Of a DNA stretch of 50,501 nt, positions 43,000-50,501 are shown piece after piece (position 1 is the stretch's first letter; the number at the start of each line of letters is the position of its first letter). The DNA comes from an uncultured Gammaproteobacteria bacterium (GTDB lineage Bacteria; Pseudomonadota; Gammaproteobacteria; Pseudomonadales; Ketobacteraceae). The translations under genes were made by a program, and so were the position numbers. Below the pieces are notes generated by a model. The model worked only from the letters and a program-made list of their open reading frames with translations, ran no database searches and had not been told where the DNA came from. The stretch is from positions 1-50,501 of the forward strand of contig CAJXZM010000021.1 in the NCBI GenBank assembly GCA_913063125.1. The letters are read 5' to 3'.

Positions 43000-43065
43000 A
43001 TGTATATGCTTGGTAAAAGTGTCCATAGGAATGTGGTTTGTATTTTATGTGATAAAATATGGACA
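42990..43065. repeat. Three ATGGAC motifs in alternating orientation at the left island end
   Basis: ATGGACT (42990-42996, inside the helicase), TGTCCATA (43020-43027, inverted) and TATGGACA (43058-43065) are related 7-8-bp motifs. The second and third are an exact 8-bp inverted repeat. Their position at the junction suggests recombinase binding arms around the crossover. Confidence 0.4.
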
Positions 43066-43093
43066 ATAATTAGATGTGTTTATAGGTGGCTTC

Positions 43094-45310
43094 GTGACAA
43101 GTTTTGTTAAACGTACTTTAAAGAAACAAAAAAACAACCCCCAGCCTGATAGTGTTATTAGTCGAGATAAGGTGATAGAAAGGCATATTTCTTGTAAGGA
43201 AGTCAGTCTTCCCCCGTTAAGAAAAACAATAACAGTTGTGACAGAAAGAGACGGGGGATATGAACCGTTTGTAATTTGTTTCGAAGAATTAATTAGTGAA
43301 TTCATTGAATTAGAGGGCTTGGTCAAGGAATTTCAAGCTGGTATTGAATTGTGGTCGAAAAATATATCAATTTACACCTTAAAAGGCATGTCTATCTGTC
43401 TTTACTTAGTGATATTTTTTGAATTTGTTAGAGTTATAAGAGAAAGTAGGAAGGTTGAGCATATCTCTGATATAACTCCAAATATAATGCAAAATTTTAA
43501 AAGTTTTTTGGAAACTACAAATAGAAACAGTATAAAGATAAAGTGCTATCAATACGTTAGATTATTTATTAAAACAGTCCAGCAATCGAAGTTCGCGGAA
43601 TTGGCTGTAATAGGGCCATGGCAAGGTAAATTTCCATCAGGTTTTCCGAGAGAGTACACCCCTAAAGAGGGGTTATCTGAAAAGATATTTAGTGATCTAG
43701 TTACTGTGTTAAAAGAAAATTTTGATATTGCTAAGAATAACTTGAGAATAAGAAAAAGGGTTCTGAGTAGACCTGTTTTTATTGGTGATTTAAATGCTAA
43801 TAGGTGGACACTGAATAATGCCCTTTGGTTCTACCGCCATAAATACCTTGATGAGAAGGAGTGTCGTAAAAAATGGCATTGCAAATCAGTAATCGAAAAA
43901 AATGGATACTCTGTAGATGAATTGGAAGAAATCTATGACGGTTCCTTTCCCAAAGATATTGATAAAGCAGAGGATCCAACTAAGAAAATTGGGATATGCT
44001 CGCTATCAAATGATGTAAGGGTTTCTATAGCTATAAGTGAGATTGCTAATAATTATCCCGAATACCCTTTTGATATGAGTATTCTTGAGGCTTCTCTTTT
44101 CCTAACATATTCTGGCTATGTAAAGCCAACTGTAAAATATCCGGAACGTGGACTGTATATCAATCATTCTTCTAAAAAATTGTATTCCTTAATTAAGGCA
44201 ATAAGGCCACCATTTCCTGGTCCCGGTTTTGGAGGTGTTAACGCGGTTAATAGTTATTTTTATCCCAATATGAAAATCATAGGTACTTGTTTCATAATTG
44301 TTCAGATGGAAAGTGGATGGAATCAGCAAACGCTCTTAGACTTTAAATTTGGTGAGACTTTTGAAAGCTCGTTTCATAAAGATATTTTGTGTGAGAATCA
44401 CAGAGTTATGGTTTCATCAAAATACAGGACAAATAAAGAAGTATTTTTCCGTACATATACCAAGAATAGATACGGGACTTATCAGGTATTGCGTTTTCTG
44501 TGGGAATTTGGGCGAGTTATGAGAGAAAGAGCAGGTAGTAAAAGTCCGTGGTTTTTTATCTCTAGCTATTTCCTGAAAACTGATGGTCCTATTTCTAAGT
44601 TGTCGATATATAATCTACATAATGCAACAAGGTCGATTTGCAATGGCTTTTCTGTCGAGACTGAAGAGGGGGGCGTTTTACGTCAATTTGGTTCGGATCG
44701 GTTACGGCAAAACTATGCAGATAATCTAGACGAGTTGGTAGAAAATGATTCAGAGAAAATTTCTAACGGTTTGCAAAATAAGATTTCAACTACGGAAAAA
44801 CACTATAGAAACAAGCAGAGGCAAAAAAAACGGCTTTCTAAAGAGCAGGAAGATTGGGTAGAAAATTTTACCTTTTTCCAGGGAGCGTTCCAGCCGGCCA
44901 GGGAAGTCGATATGTCGGTGCTAAATATACCAGGAAAACCTGTAGCACAAATAATTACTACGAATGGAGTGGAGCCAGTGCTTATATGCGGTAACCCTTT
45001 CAAGCCAGACTGGATGAACTGGCAATACAGCCTAAAAGAAGGTCAGCGTTGCGGTTTTTTTAATGGATGTGCTACCTGTTCACAAGTGAATATATTTTCA
45101 GAAACATTGCCATATATATTTGTTCGTATTCGAGACATTGATCGCTTTCAAACGAAATTGTCCCGCCCTGAATGGGAAAATATATATAATCACGAGCGCT
45201 CTGCATGGCAGGAAGTTATTGATGAGTGGCCATTGTCCGAAGAAGTAGAGGGGGCTAGAATTTCTTCAGAAAAAATGGTGCTACCAAATCGACCAGTATT
45301 CAATAAATGA
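43094..45310 (+). CDS. Large integrase-like protein with degenerate tyrosine-recombinase domain
   Basis: 739 residues from the GTG at 43094, which has AGGTGG six bases upstream; a GTG at 43076 lacks a ribosome site. The N-terminal half is helical, with a SAM-like core-binding region (YQYVRLFIKTVQQSK). The C-terminal half is a tyrosine-recombinase fold: the box I region reads VQMESGWNQQTLLDFKFG and has no Arg where catalytic members have one; a Lys is in KYRTNKEVFF; the HxxR box is FGSDRLRQNY, keeping Arg but not His; and LQNKISTTEKHY ends in a candidate Tyr. A Cys cluster CGFFNGCATC follows. It may act as a structural partner for the other recombinases. It may correspond to GmtZ of GMT islands, untested. 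Confidence 0.65.
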   Translation: MTSFVKRTLKKQKNNPQPDSVISRDKVIERHISCKEVSLPPLRKTITVVTERDGGYEPFVICFEELISEFIELEGLVKEFQAGIELWSKNISIYTLKGMSICLYLVIFFEFVRVIRESRKVEHISDITPNIMQNFKSFLETTNRNSIKIKCYQYVRLFIKTVQQSKFAELAVIGPWQGKFPSGFPREYTPKEGLSEKIFSDLVTVLKENFDIAKNNLRIRKRVLSRPVFIGDLNANRWTLNNALWFYRHKYLDEKECRKKWHCKSVIEKNGYSVDELEEIYDGSFPKDIDKAEDPTKKIGICSLSNDVRVSIAISEIANNYPEYPFDMSILEASLFLTYSGYVKPTVKYPERGLYINHSSKKLYSLIKAIRPPFPGPGFGGVNAVNSYFYPNMKIIGTCFIIVQMESGWNQQTLLDFKFGETFESSFHKDILCENHRVMVSSKYRTNKEVFFRTYTKNRYGTYQVLRFLWEFGRVMRERAGSKSPWFFISSYFLKTDGPISKLSIYNLHNATRSICNGFSVETEEGGVLRQFGSDRLRQNYADNLDELVENDSEKISNGLQNKISTTEKHYRNKQRQKKRLSKEQEDWVENFTFFQGAFQPAREVDMSVLNIPGKPVAQIITTNGVEPVLICGNPFKPDWMNWQYSLKEGQRCGFFNGCATCSQVNIFSETLPYIFVRIRDIDRFQTKLSRPEWENIYNHERSAWQEVIDEWPLSEEVEGARISSEKMVLPNRPVFNK

Positions 45311-45320
45311 GTAAGAATTC

Positions 45321-47354
45321 ATGACAGTAACTATTTCTGAATTATGCGAGAAAGATATTTCAATTCTTCTTTCTGATAACCTTGACGATGAAGAATCAAT
45401 TGGGCTGGATGATCTGTATACGTTCGATGATGAACCATTTTTCTATAAAAATTCTGAAGCTTGCGTATTGAGATTTATGGCGTTAGAAGATGTAGATAAT
45501 ATTCGGATAAGTGAGAATAGTAATTTTAAGGATGATGATTGGGATTTAGGTACGGGCTTTGAATCTAAAGATATGCAAACCGTTTTTTATTTTTCAAATT
45601 TCGCATCAAAATATCTTAAGAGGTTTGTAAAGTGCTGGGCATATTATATATTGCCGGAATTTTCAGATTTGAAGTTATCCTCGTTTAAAGCGTTTTTTAA
45701 TCATATTAGTGCCGTCGGAAATCATTTATATGATTTAGGGTTCTTTAAGGATATTCCTGTTGATATTTCATGTAAGGGACTTGATCGTTTTACTCTCAGT
45801 GATCGTGAAAGCTTATTTGAGCGCATAAGATGTGATGCGATATCTTCTCAAAGTCAGAGGGCGCAAGCGATACAGTATTACTACAGAGAGTTGGTGGTTG
45901 AAGAGTTTCTTCCGAGGGAGTATTGTTTTCCATTTGATATTTTTGATGGCAAATCTAGCTACTTTGTTTTTCCACTACATGAATGTAATACATGGATGCC
46001 ATTAGCTCCAGAAGTGCTTTATCCCGTAGCACAAACAGCTTTGAGCGTAATTAATGATCTTTCGGATGATATTATATTTTGTTTTAATTCACTTGAAAAA
46101 AGTGCATTGATAAGAGATGTCACTGATAAAAGCAGGCATTTTCATGTGGAACGCATGACAAACATTCTTAACGGGCATAAATATGCATGTTGGCCTGACG
46201 GTACTCCTTGGCACGTAAATGTTTTGAAAGCAAAGTATGAGCATATTTCAATAGAGTTTATTCGGAGCAAAGGTGCGAGGCTTCTCAGGTCGGCGTGTGA
46301 AATATTAATTTCTCTTTGTCTGGGGCTGCGAATATCGGAGCTTGCAGCTTTAAAATCAGGGTGTTGTAAAAAAGTGACAAATCCTTCAGAGTCGAATGAG
46401 AATTTTGAAATTTCGGTTACGATATTTAAAACAGTTAAAGATATTAAGGGGAAAGAAGTAGAATTACCTTGTCCTCCATTGGTATTCAGATGCGTTAAAA
46501 TACTTGAAAGTTTGTTTGAATATTCCCGAAAAAATACTGAAGGAGTAGACTATCTAATTAGGCCATTATGGGATAGAGATGGACGTGGAGAGAATGAAAG
46601 TTACAGAGCTGTTTCAGTTGGCACTATTACTAATGGGTTATGTTTTTTTGCAGAATGGTGCGGTGTTTCTGTATTTCATCATCATCAATTTCGTAAAACT
46701 GTCGCTCAATTTATCGTACACCGGGATCCTCGAAACTTGGATCTTGTAAAATTGCTTTTTTCACATGCGTCTTTAAGCATGTCGCTAATATATATAGTTC
46801 ATATACCCACTATAAGTCGTGATATCAGAAACCAGATTATTCATGAAAATATAGAGGTTTTTTCCAAGCTGTTATTCAGCGCTTCACAAGGGACTGTTGG
46901 AGGGTACAAAAGAGAGCATATAATTGCGTCTTCTCACGAAGATAACACTTTATTCAAAGGTGAAACGCAATATGAATTGGGGCGGAATATTTTTAGTTAC
47001 ATTGATATATTGATGCGTAATGGATCTACAGTGCTGCGACGTACGCCCATGAATATTTGTATTTCGGAAGAAAGTCCACTTCAGCCTCTACCGTGTAGAG
47101 TTGAACCTTCCGATCTGAAAATTACTAATAAACCAAACATAAGCAATTGTAAGGGGTATGAATGCGCAAACGCTGTATTTACGGAAGACGATGAGCCGGA
47201 AATTCGCAATGATATCAAGTGGTATGAAGAAAAAATACTGAACAATGAACATGCCCATGAAAATCTGAGGAAAGACGCTCAGCAACAACTTAGTAAATTA
47301 TATAAAATATTAAATGAGATAACGTTACCTGTTACTCAAGAAATGACCGCGTGA
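45321..47354 (+). CDS. Large tyrosine recombinase
   Basis: 677 residues. Box I is LCLGLRISELAALKSG with the catalytic Arg near residue 337. A Lys-containing strand is KTVKDIKGKEVELP. The HxxR box is HHHQFRKTVAQF (about 453-457), followed by LFSHASLSMSLIYIVH with the second His and the candidate nucleophile Tyr (about residue 490). The N-terminal 300 residues and the C-terminal coiled tail (KWYEEKILNNEHAHENLRKD) have no known domain, though CKGYEC gives a small Cys pair. It lies 10 bp after the first recombinase and overlaps the next gene by 4 bp, so they are translated together. It is more complete catalytically than the first. Confidence 0.8.
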   Translation: MTVTISELCEKDISILLSDNLDDEESIGLDDLYTFDDEPFFYKNSEACVLRFMALEDVDNIRISENSNFKDDDWDLGTGFESKDMQTVFYFSNFASKYLKRFVKCWAYYILPEFSDLKLSSFKAFFNHISAVGNHLYDLGFFKDIPVDISCKGLDRFTLSDRESLFERIRCDAISSQSQRAQAIQYYYRELVVEEFLPREYCFPFDIFDGKSSYFVFPLHECNTWMPLAPEVLYPVAQTALSVINDLSDDIIFCFNSLEKSALIRDVTDKSRHFHVERMTNILNGHKYACWPDGTPWHVNVLKAKYEHISIEFIRSKGARLLRSACEILISLCLGLRISELAALKSGCCKKVTNPSESNENFEISVTIFKTVKDIKGKEVELPCPPLVFRCVKILESLFEYSRKNTEGVDYLIRPLWDRDGRGENESYRAVSVGTITNGLCFFAEWCGVSVFHHHQFRKTVAQFIVHRDPRNLDLVKLLFSHASLSMSLIYIVHIPTISRDIRNQIIHENIEVFSKLLFSASQGTVGGYKREHIIASSHEDNTLFKGETQYELGRNIFSYIDILMRNGSTVLRRTPMNICISEESPLQPLPCRVEPSDLKITNKPNISNCKGYECANAVFTEDDEPEIRNDIKWYEEKILNNEHAHENLRKDAQQQLSKLYKILNEITLPVTQEMTA

Positions 47355-48376
47355 GCAGTATGAGGACACCTCCATCAGAGCTTAGATCAAAGGTTGAAAA
47401 TGCCATAAAAAGGCTGAGGGCATTGCCTAAATATAAAAACCAGAAACGACTCCCAGTGACAACCGTAGCAAAATTTGCTGGTATAGGGAGGTCAACGCTA
47501 AATAAGCATTTGGCATTAAAGGATCTTTGTAATTCAAAAGATTTTGCCAATAATTCTGAGCCAGAAATTGAGTTTTGGAGTGAAGAGCAGAAAGCTTTGA
47601 ACGAGTTAATCGTTCACCATGAACATTATGGTGAAGTTATTCTCAGAATGGAAGATTGTTTAGAGGAGACTACGAAAAAAATTTTTGATAATTATGTCCA
47701 AATTAAATCTGAGCATAGTTTCAAAGTGGAGTCGACTAAAGACTCCGCTGCGCTGCAGCGTTATATTTCGCAGCTTAGAGTTATGAATGAGACTTTGGAA
47801 CAGAGCCTTGCTTCTGAGCGGTTGCTAAATAGACAGCCTGGCAAAGATAGCCTTCAAGTAGGAAATAATGTAACTCCGTTTTATAGGAAATTTCACATAA
47901 GTCCAGACAAGTTTTTAATGCAAGGCAATGAGTATGTATGGGATAAGAAGCTAGCAAGTAAAGCGTGGGCGAAGGCGAGGCGTGAATTTGAAAAACTTGT
48001 TGTTTTGGAACAACCTGATGTTATCTATTTGCTTTGTGGTCCTCAGAATGTAGGTAAAACTACCTGGATAAAAAAGCACAAACCTCATCGTCCGGGTAAA
48101 CATGTATATTTTGATGCTACTTTGCCTACAGAACAAGAACGAGTTGATTTGGCGTATTCTGCTAAAGATTACTGCTCAACATCGGAGCTTGTTATTGTTC
48201 GGATTCTAGCAAGCATAGAAACGTGTTTGGAAAGACAGCGGTTGCGGGGCAGTCAGCAGTATGTGCCCCCCCATGTCATCGAGAATACATTTAAATTATT
48301 TGAGGAAGTGTCAGTGGATGAGCCTGTTGATCAAATTATAGTCGTCAGAAGTGAGTCAAATGTATCAGATAATTAG
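47351..48376 (+). CDS. HTH/coiled-coil protein fused to a polynucleotide-kinase-like P-loop domain
   Basis: 341 residues, GTG start inside the previous stop region (4-bp overlap). Residues 8-55 resemble the DNA-binding start of transposon accessory proteins of the TnpC/DUF6262 kind (VENAIKRLRAL..., VTTVAKFAGIGRSTLNKHL). Residues about 75-160 are a coiled coil. From about 220 there is a P-loop domain: YLLCGPQNVGKTTW (Walker A, 230-237) and the lid RLRGSQQYVPPHVIENTFKL, which resembles the T4 polynucleotide kinase / AAA_33 group. DNA end or nucleotide phosphorylation is possible but not shown. It may correspond to GmtX, untested. It is sandwiched between two recombinases. Confidence 0.65.
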   Translation: MSSMRTPPSELRSKVENAIKRLRALPKYKNQKRLPVTTVAKFAGIGRSTLNKHLALKDLCNSKDFANNSEPEIEFWSEEQKALNELIVHHEHYGEVILRMEDCLEETTKKIFDNYVQIKSEHSFKVESTKDSAALQRYISQLRVMNETLEQSLASERLLNRQPGKDSLQVGNNVTPFYRKFHISPDKFLMQGNEYVWDKKLASKAWAKARREFEKLVVLEQPDVIYLLCGPQNVGKTTWIKKHKPHRPGKHVYFDATLPTEQERVDLAYSAKDYCSTSELVIVRILASIETCLERQRLRGSQQYVPPHVIENTFKLFEEVSVDEPVDQIIVVRSESNVSDN

Positions 48377-49625
48377 GTCAGATGGATACTACCTTTCTCT
48401 GAATGTTCGTAATTTACCGGTTATTGTTAACGATAAATATGAAATCGTTACTGGGCCAAATATGTATATTTACAGAAAGATTGCGAACGGTGACTGGAAT
48501 TCATATCGAACTTGGGATCAAAGAGCTTCAGAGTTATGCCACTACCTGAACTGGTTAGGGTGTTGCAAAGATAAAGTGGTAGAAAGGCCCGATTGGGATT
48601 TGGCAACGTCGGAAATTATTACTAAATATTGGAGGTCTCAACAAGATATTTGTATAAGAGAGAATAGGCACGTCCCGGTTGATGCTATCAACGCTAGGTT
48701 GAGTACTGTTTATAGGTTTTATAAATGGTGTGCAGAAGAACATATTTTTAATTTAGTTGATGTAAATGATATATCCCGAAAGGTGTATGTTCGATCTGAT
48801 CCTGATGATAATGCTTTAGCTCACTGTCGAAGCTTGTCCAGCTTTTATGTTTATACGAATAAACTGAAGCTTCGCAAAGTTAAAAAGTCGATGGTTAGAT
48901 TTATTGTTACAAGAGATGATTTTTCAGAGGCATGTTCCTATTTCAACGATATCGCATTTCTAATTTGTGCTTATCTGTATTATCTTTGTGGCTTGAGGCG
49001 CTTTGAAATTACGCAATTTCTTACTCTTGATAGTGACCAAAACCCCGATCTTTTGTCTAAAAAGAAACTCGAACGAACTGGTAAGATAAACCAAAAATAC
49101 TTGAAGTATAAATTTATAGGGAAGGGTAACATATCTAGAGAGATCGAAATACCGACAATATTGTGGGTTTTGATCTTAGATCATTATCTTCCTCAACGGA
49201 TACTGAGGGAAGAGAAATTTCGTCAAAAAATGGAGCTTGACTCAAAAGCGGCAAAATTAAATGGAGGTGTTACTACCGACCTTTTACTACTTACTAAGAC
49301 TGGAGCCAAGTTAACTCCAGAAAATATTTCCCGAGCATTCAGCGCTGTACAGCGCAGTTGCGGCTTCCCTTTTCGGCCGCATATGCTCCGTCATACGTTT
49401 GCAACCGAATTTATTTGGCGTTATGAGCAGGATCACCCCAATAGCGAGGGACGGTTTGACGTTGTTGTCCATGACGAGTTAAGAATAATGATGGGACATA
49501 CTCGGCCTAGTACTACCAAAAAATACATCCATTTAGTGGAAATGCTAAAATCTTCGAAATTAATAGAAGACTATCGCCCATCACTCGATGAGCGTATGGA
49601 TCATGAATTTGGAGCCTTTGCGTAG
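48351..49625 (+). CDS. Canonical tyrosine recombinase/integrase
   Basis: 424 residues; GTG at 48351 or ATG at 48360. All catalytic boxes are present: Arg in YYLCGLRRFEITQF (about 215), Lys in FIGKGNISREIEIP, HxxR in RPHMLRHTFATEF (about 344-347), the second His in IMMGHTRPSTTKKY (GH) and the nucleophile Tyr in KKYIHLVEML (about 392). The N-terminal core-binding domain is about 60-200. It overlaps the preceding gene by 26 bp. As the only fully canonical recombinase in the module it probably performs strand exchange. It may correspond to GmtY, untested. Confidence 0.88.
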   Translation: MSQMYQIIRSDGYYLSLNVRNLPVIVNDKYEIVTGPNMYIYRKIANGDWNSYRTWDQRASELCHYLNWLGCCKDKVVERPDWDLATSEIITKYWRSQQDICIRENRHVPVDAINARLSTVYRFYKWCAEEHIFNLVDVNDISRKVYVRSDPDDNALAHCRSLSSFYVYTNKLKLRKVKKSMVRFIVTRDDFSEACSYFNDIAFLICAYLYYLCGLRRFEITQFLTLDSDQNPDLLSKKKLERTGKINQKYLKYKFIGKGNISREIEIPTILWVLILDHYLPQRILREEKFRQKMELDSKAAKLNGGVTTDLLLLTKTGAKLTPENISRAFSAVQRSCGFPFRPHMLRHTFATEFIWRYEQDHPNSEGRFDVVVHDELRIMMGHTRPSTTKKYIHLVEMLKSSKLIEDYRPSLDERMDHEFGAFA

Positions 49626-50183
49626 TTGATTGCTCTATAACAATAATACGGAATGTCTAGCTCTTGATGATTGTGAATGGCTGGTTGTTGATCGGTTAGT
49701 TCATCAATATAGTGAACTCTTATTTTCTCGATTGCACTGGCAGCATCAGCAAAAAAAGGTACAGGGTCAAAGCTCGATTCCTGCTTGGAGGCTAAGGGAG
49801 CACTGAGGGTTTCCCAAGGTGAAAAGAACAACTGTAGATTAACCAGTAACTGGGCCTGGCCACCTTCGCGCCCTGGTAATTCATGTGTTTGCTCCCACAA
49901 GTTGAGGGCAGCTTAAACTGTGGTGCAGTATTAATGCATCGCAACCTTTCGTTTTGTAATAGAATGTCCGATCAATATAATCCGGATTAGGGCTGACCTT
50001 ATCGATATCGACAGCAACACTATTCTTCTCAGCACCTGGTGCGATATCCTGAATGGGGGAATCATATGCAGTTTCGTTCGGCTTGTCGGTTTGTTCCGTA
50101 GACATGTCGCTGTATTTCGCTTTCGTATCTATGTGAACACACCAGCCAGCTTCATGTAGGACTAAAAGCTGCCCCACTCCCAT
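49626..50183 (-). pseudogene. Frameshifted, unidentified cargo gene
   Basis: Two minus-strand frames, about 50183-49885 and 49900-49626, join at a frameshift. The first ends CDALILHHSLSC..., while the second in the same region reads ALNLWEQTHELPG, which continues the sequence. Together they would encode about 185 residues from the ATG at 50183, without a recognised domain. The 3' end runs into the end of the integrase gene, so the gene was either cut by the island or ends there. The low-AT, mixed style differs from the recombinase genes, so it may be host or older cargo. Confidence 0.5.
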
Positions 50184-50424
50184 TATGGTTAATGAGAAAT
50201 TTCTCTAAAGAATGAAGGGTTTGTGCGCTTACGAAGGCACGAGATATGCCGTTCACTGCTGGACAGGCAGCTTAGAGATAAAACGATGCAGCTTGGGGTG
50301 ATATTGAAAGCTCACTGCCGTACAAATAACCTAGAAATACTTCATAACCCCTCTTTTCCTTACGTTCCCCCCGTCTTCTTGTCAGTATCGAGATACCTAT
50401 ATTAGACGACAAGGAATATCATCC
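50184..50424. other. Intergenic region upstream of the VgrG-like gene
   Basis: About 240 bp. It contains a perfect 12-bp palindrome GAGAAATTTCTC (50194-50205) just upstream of the pseudogene start. The gap must hold the promoter of the vgrG-like gene, but I see no clear -35/-10 pair. Confidence 0.4.
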
Positions 50425-50501
50425 ATGAATACCCCAGCCAACATCACCCGTTTAGTGTTCGAGCTAATTGGCAGTGATGAAGAGGTTCGTGTACTCAGCT
50501 T
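50425..50501 (+). CDS. Amino end of a VgrG-like T6SS tip protein (partial)
   Basis: The ATG at 50425 has AAGGAA upstream. The 25 visible residues begin MNTPANITRLVFELIGSDEE and end VRVLS at the window edge. The pattern of a short N-terminus, a beta strand (RLVFELIG) and then DEEVRVLSF is that of VgrG (TssI/gp27-like) proteins. VgrG forms the puncturing tip of type VI secretion. It runs off the right edge. Confidence 0.6.
   Translation, partial: MNTPANITRLVFELIGSDEEVRVLS

Larger units (their letters stand above)
42998..49640 (+). mobile_element. Recombinase end of a genomic island (four-gene tyrosine recombinase module)
   Basis: Left boundary is set by the break in the helicase gene at about 42998. 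The DNA inside is visibly more AT-rich and uses AGA/AGG/ATA codons more than the flanks. Four plus-strand genes follow with gaps or overlaps of +10, -4 and -26 bp. The right boundary is open: the 5' half of the helicase does not appear after 49640, so the island probably continues beyond the window with cargo. It resembles Gamma-Mobile-Trio islands and, more distantly, Tn554 TnpABC in having several recombinases with an accessory protein; the gene-by-gene match is not tested. It is not a three-recombinase RIT element. Confidence 0.7.

Noticed and set aside
43094..49625. RIT (recombinase in trio) element
   Set aside because: RIT elements have three similar tyrosine recombinases of about 300-420 aa. 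Here two are about 680-740 aa and one gene encodes a P-loop protein instead.
43063..49647. ACAATAAT occurs at both ends of the recombinase module (43063-43070 and 49640-49647), as if a target duplication.
   Set aside because: Eight bases of pure A/T/C in AT-rich DNA are expected by chance, and the left copy lies well inside the junction deduced from the helicase break.
1..50501. tRNA, rRNA and CRISPR arrays
   Set aside because: No T-loop/anticodon pattern, rRNA segment or regularly spaced repeats were recognised on either strand; a tRNA scan would be needed for certainty.

Overview
The window looks like chromosomal DNA from a gammaproteobacterium, probably a marine member of the Cellvibrionales/Oceanospirillales type. 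I infer this from moderate-to-low GC and from gammaproteobacterial markers: RdgC, RsuA, ArfB, a DUF3087 protein, a FabR-like TetR regulator, and the CsdA/CsdE/TcdA set. No rRNA, tRNA or CRISPR array was recognised.

Layout. 0-7.7 kb: a membrane redoxin, a large RHS-repeat protein of T6SS-effector type without the usual RHS core ending, a SnoaL-like protein followed by a frameshifted stub of a short-chain dehydrogenase, a DoxX-like membrane protein fused to an iodothyronine-deiodinase-like redoxin, and a GST. 7.7-15 kb: a hybrid 7TM histidine kinase, then a response regulator / histidine kinase / patatin / alpha-beta hydrolase / lipoprotein run. 15-20.4 kb: rdgC, a secreted unknown, an acyltransferase, a FabR-like repressor with a matching operator, and two small paralogous helical proteins. 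20.4-31 kb: riboflavin synthase, truncated haemoglobin, RNA-modification and methyltransferase genes, and tcdA convergent with a fused csdA-csdE gene, which together make up the ct6A tRNA-modification set. 31-41.8 kb: a TonB receptor, KamA-type radical SAM enzyme, ArfB, a pseudouridine synthase ending in a 28-bp inverted repeat, a GlyGly-CTERM surface protein, a His-rich exported protein, a metallopeptidase-like protein, a DUF3336 patatin lipase and a GIY-YIG protein.

41.8-50.5 kb is foreign. An SF1 (UvrD/Rep-type) helicase gene is cut at its conserved QSIYAFRGA motif. Directly beyond lies an AT-rich, tightly packed module of four genes on the plus strand: a 739-aa degenerate tyrosine recombinase, a 677-aa tyrosine recombinase, a 341-aa HTH/coiled-coil protein fused to a polynucleotide-kinase-like P-loop domain, and a canonical 424-aa tyrosine recombinase. 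The missing 5' half of the helicase does not reappear to the right. Instead there is a frameshifted gene and the start of a VgrG-like T6SS gene. I read this as the recombinase end of a genomic island whose cargo runs off the window, broadly similar to Gamma-Mobile-Trio (GMT) islands. This module is the best candidate for an unusual system here.

A second theme is structural. The host part of the window is full of short imperfect tandem duplications of 9-21 bp, mostly just after stop codons or at gene ends, and has several strong inverted repeats at gene ends or over ribosome binding sites. I saw none of these tandem duplications in the recombinase module.
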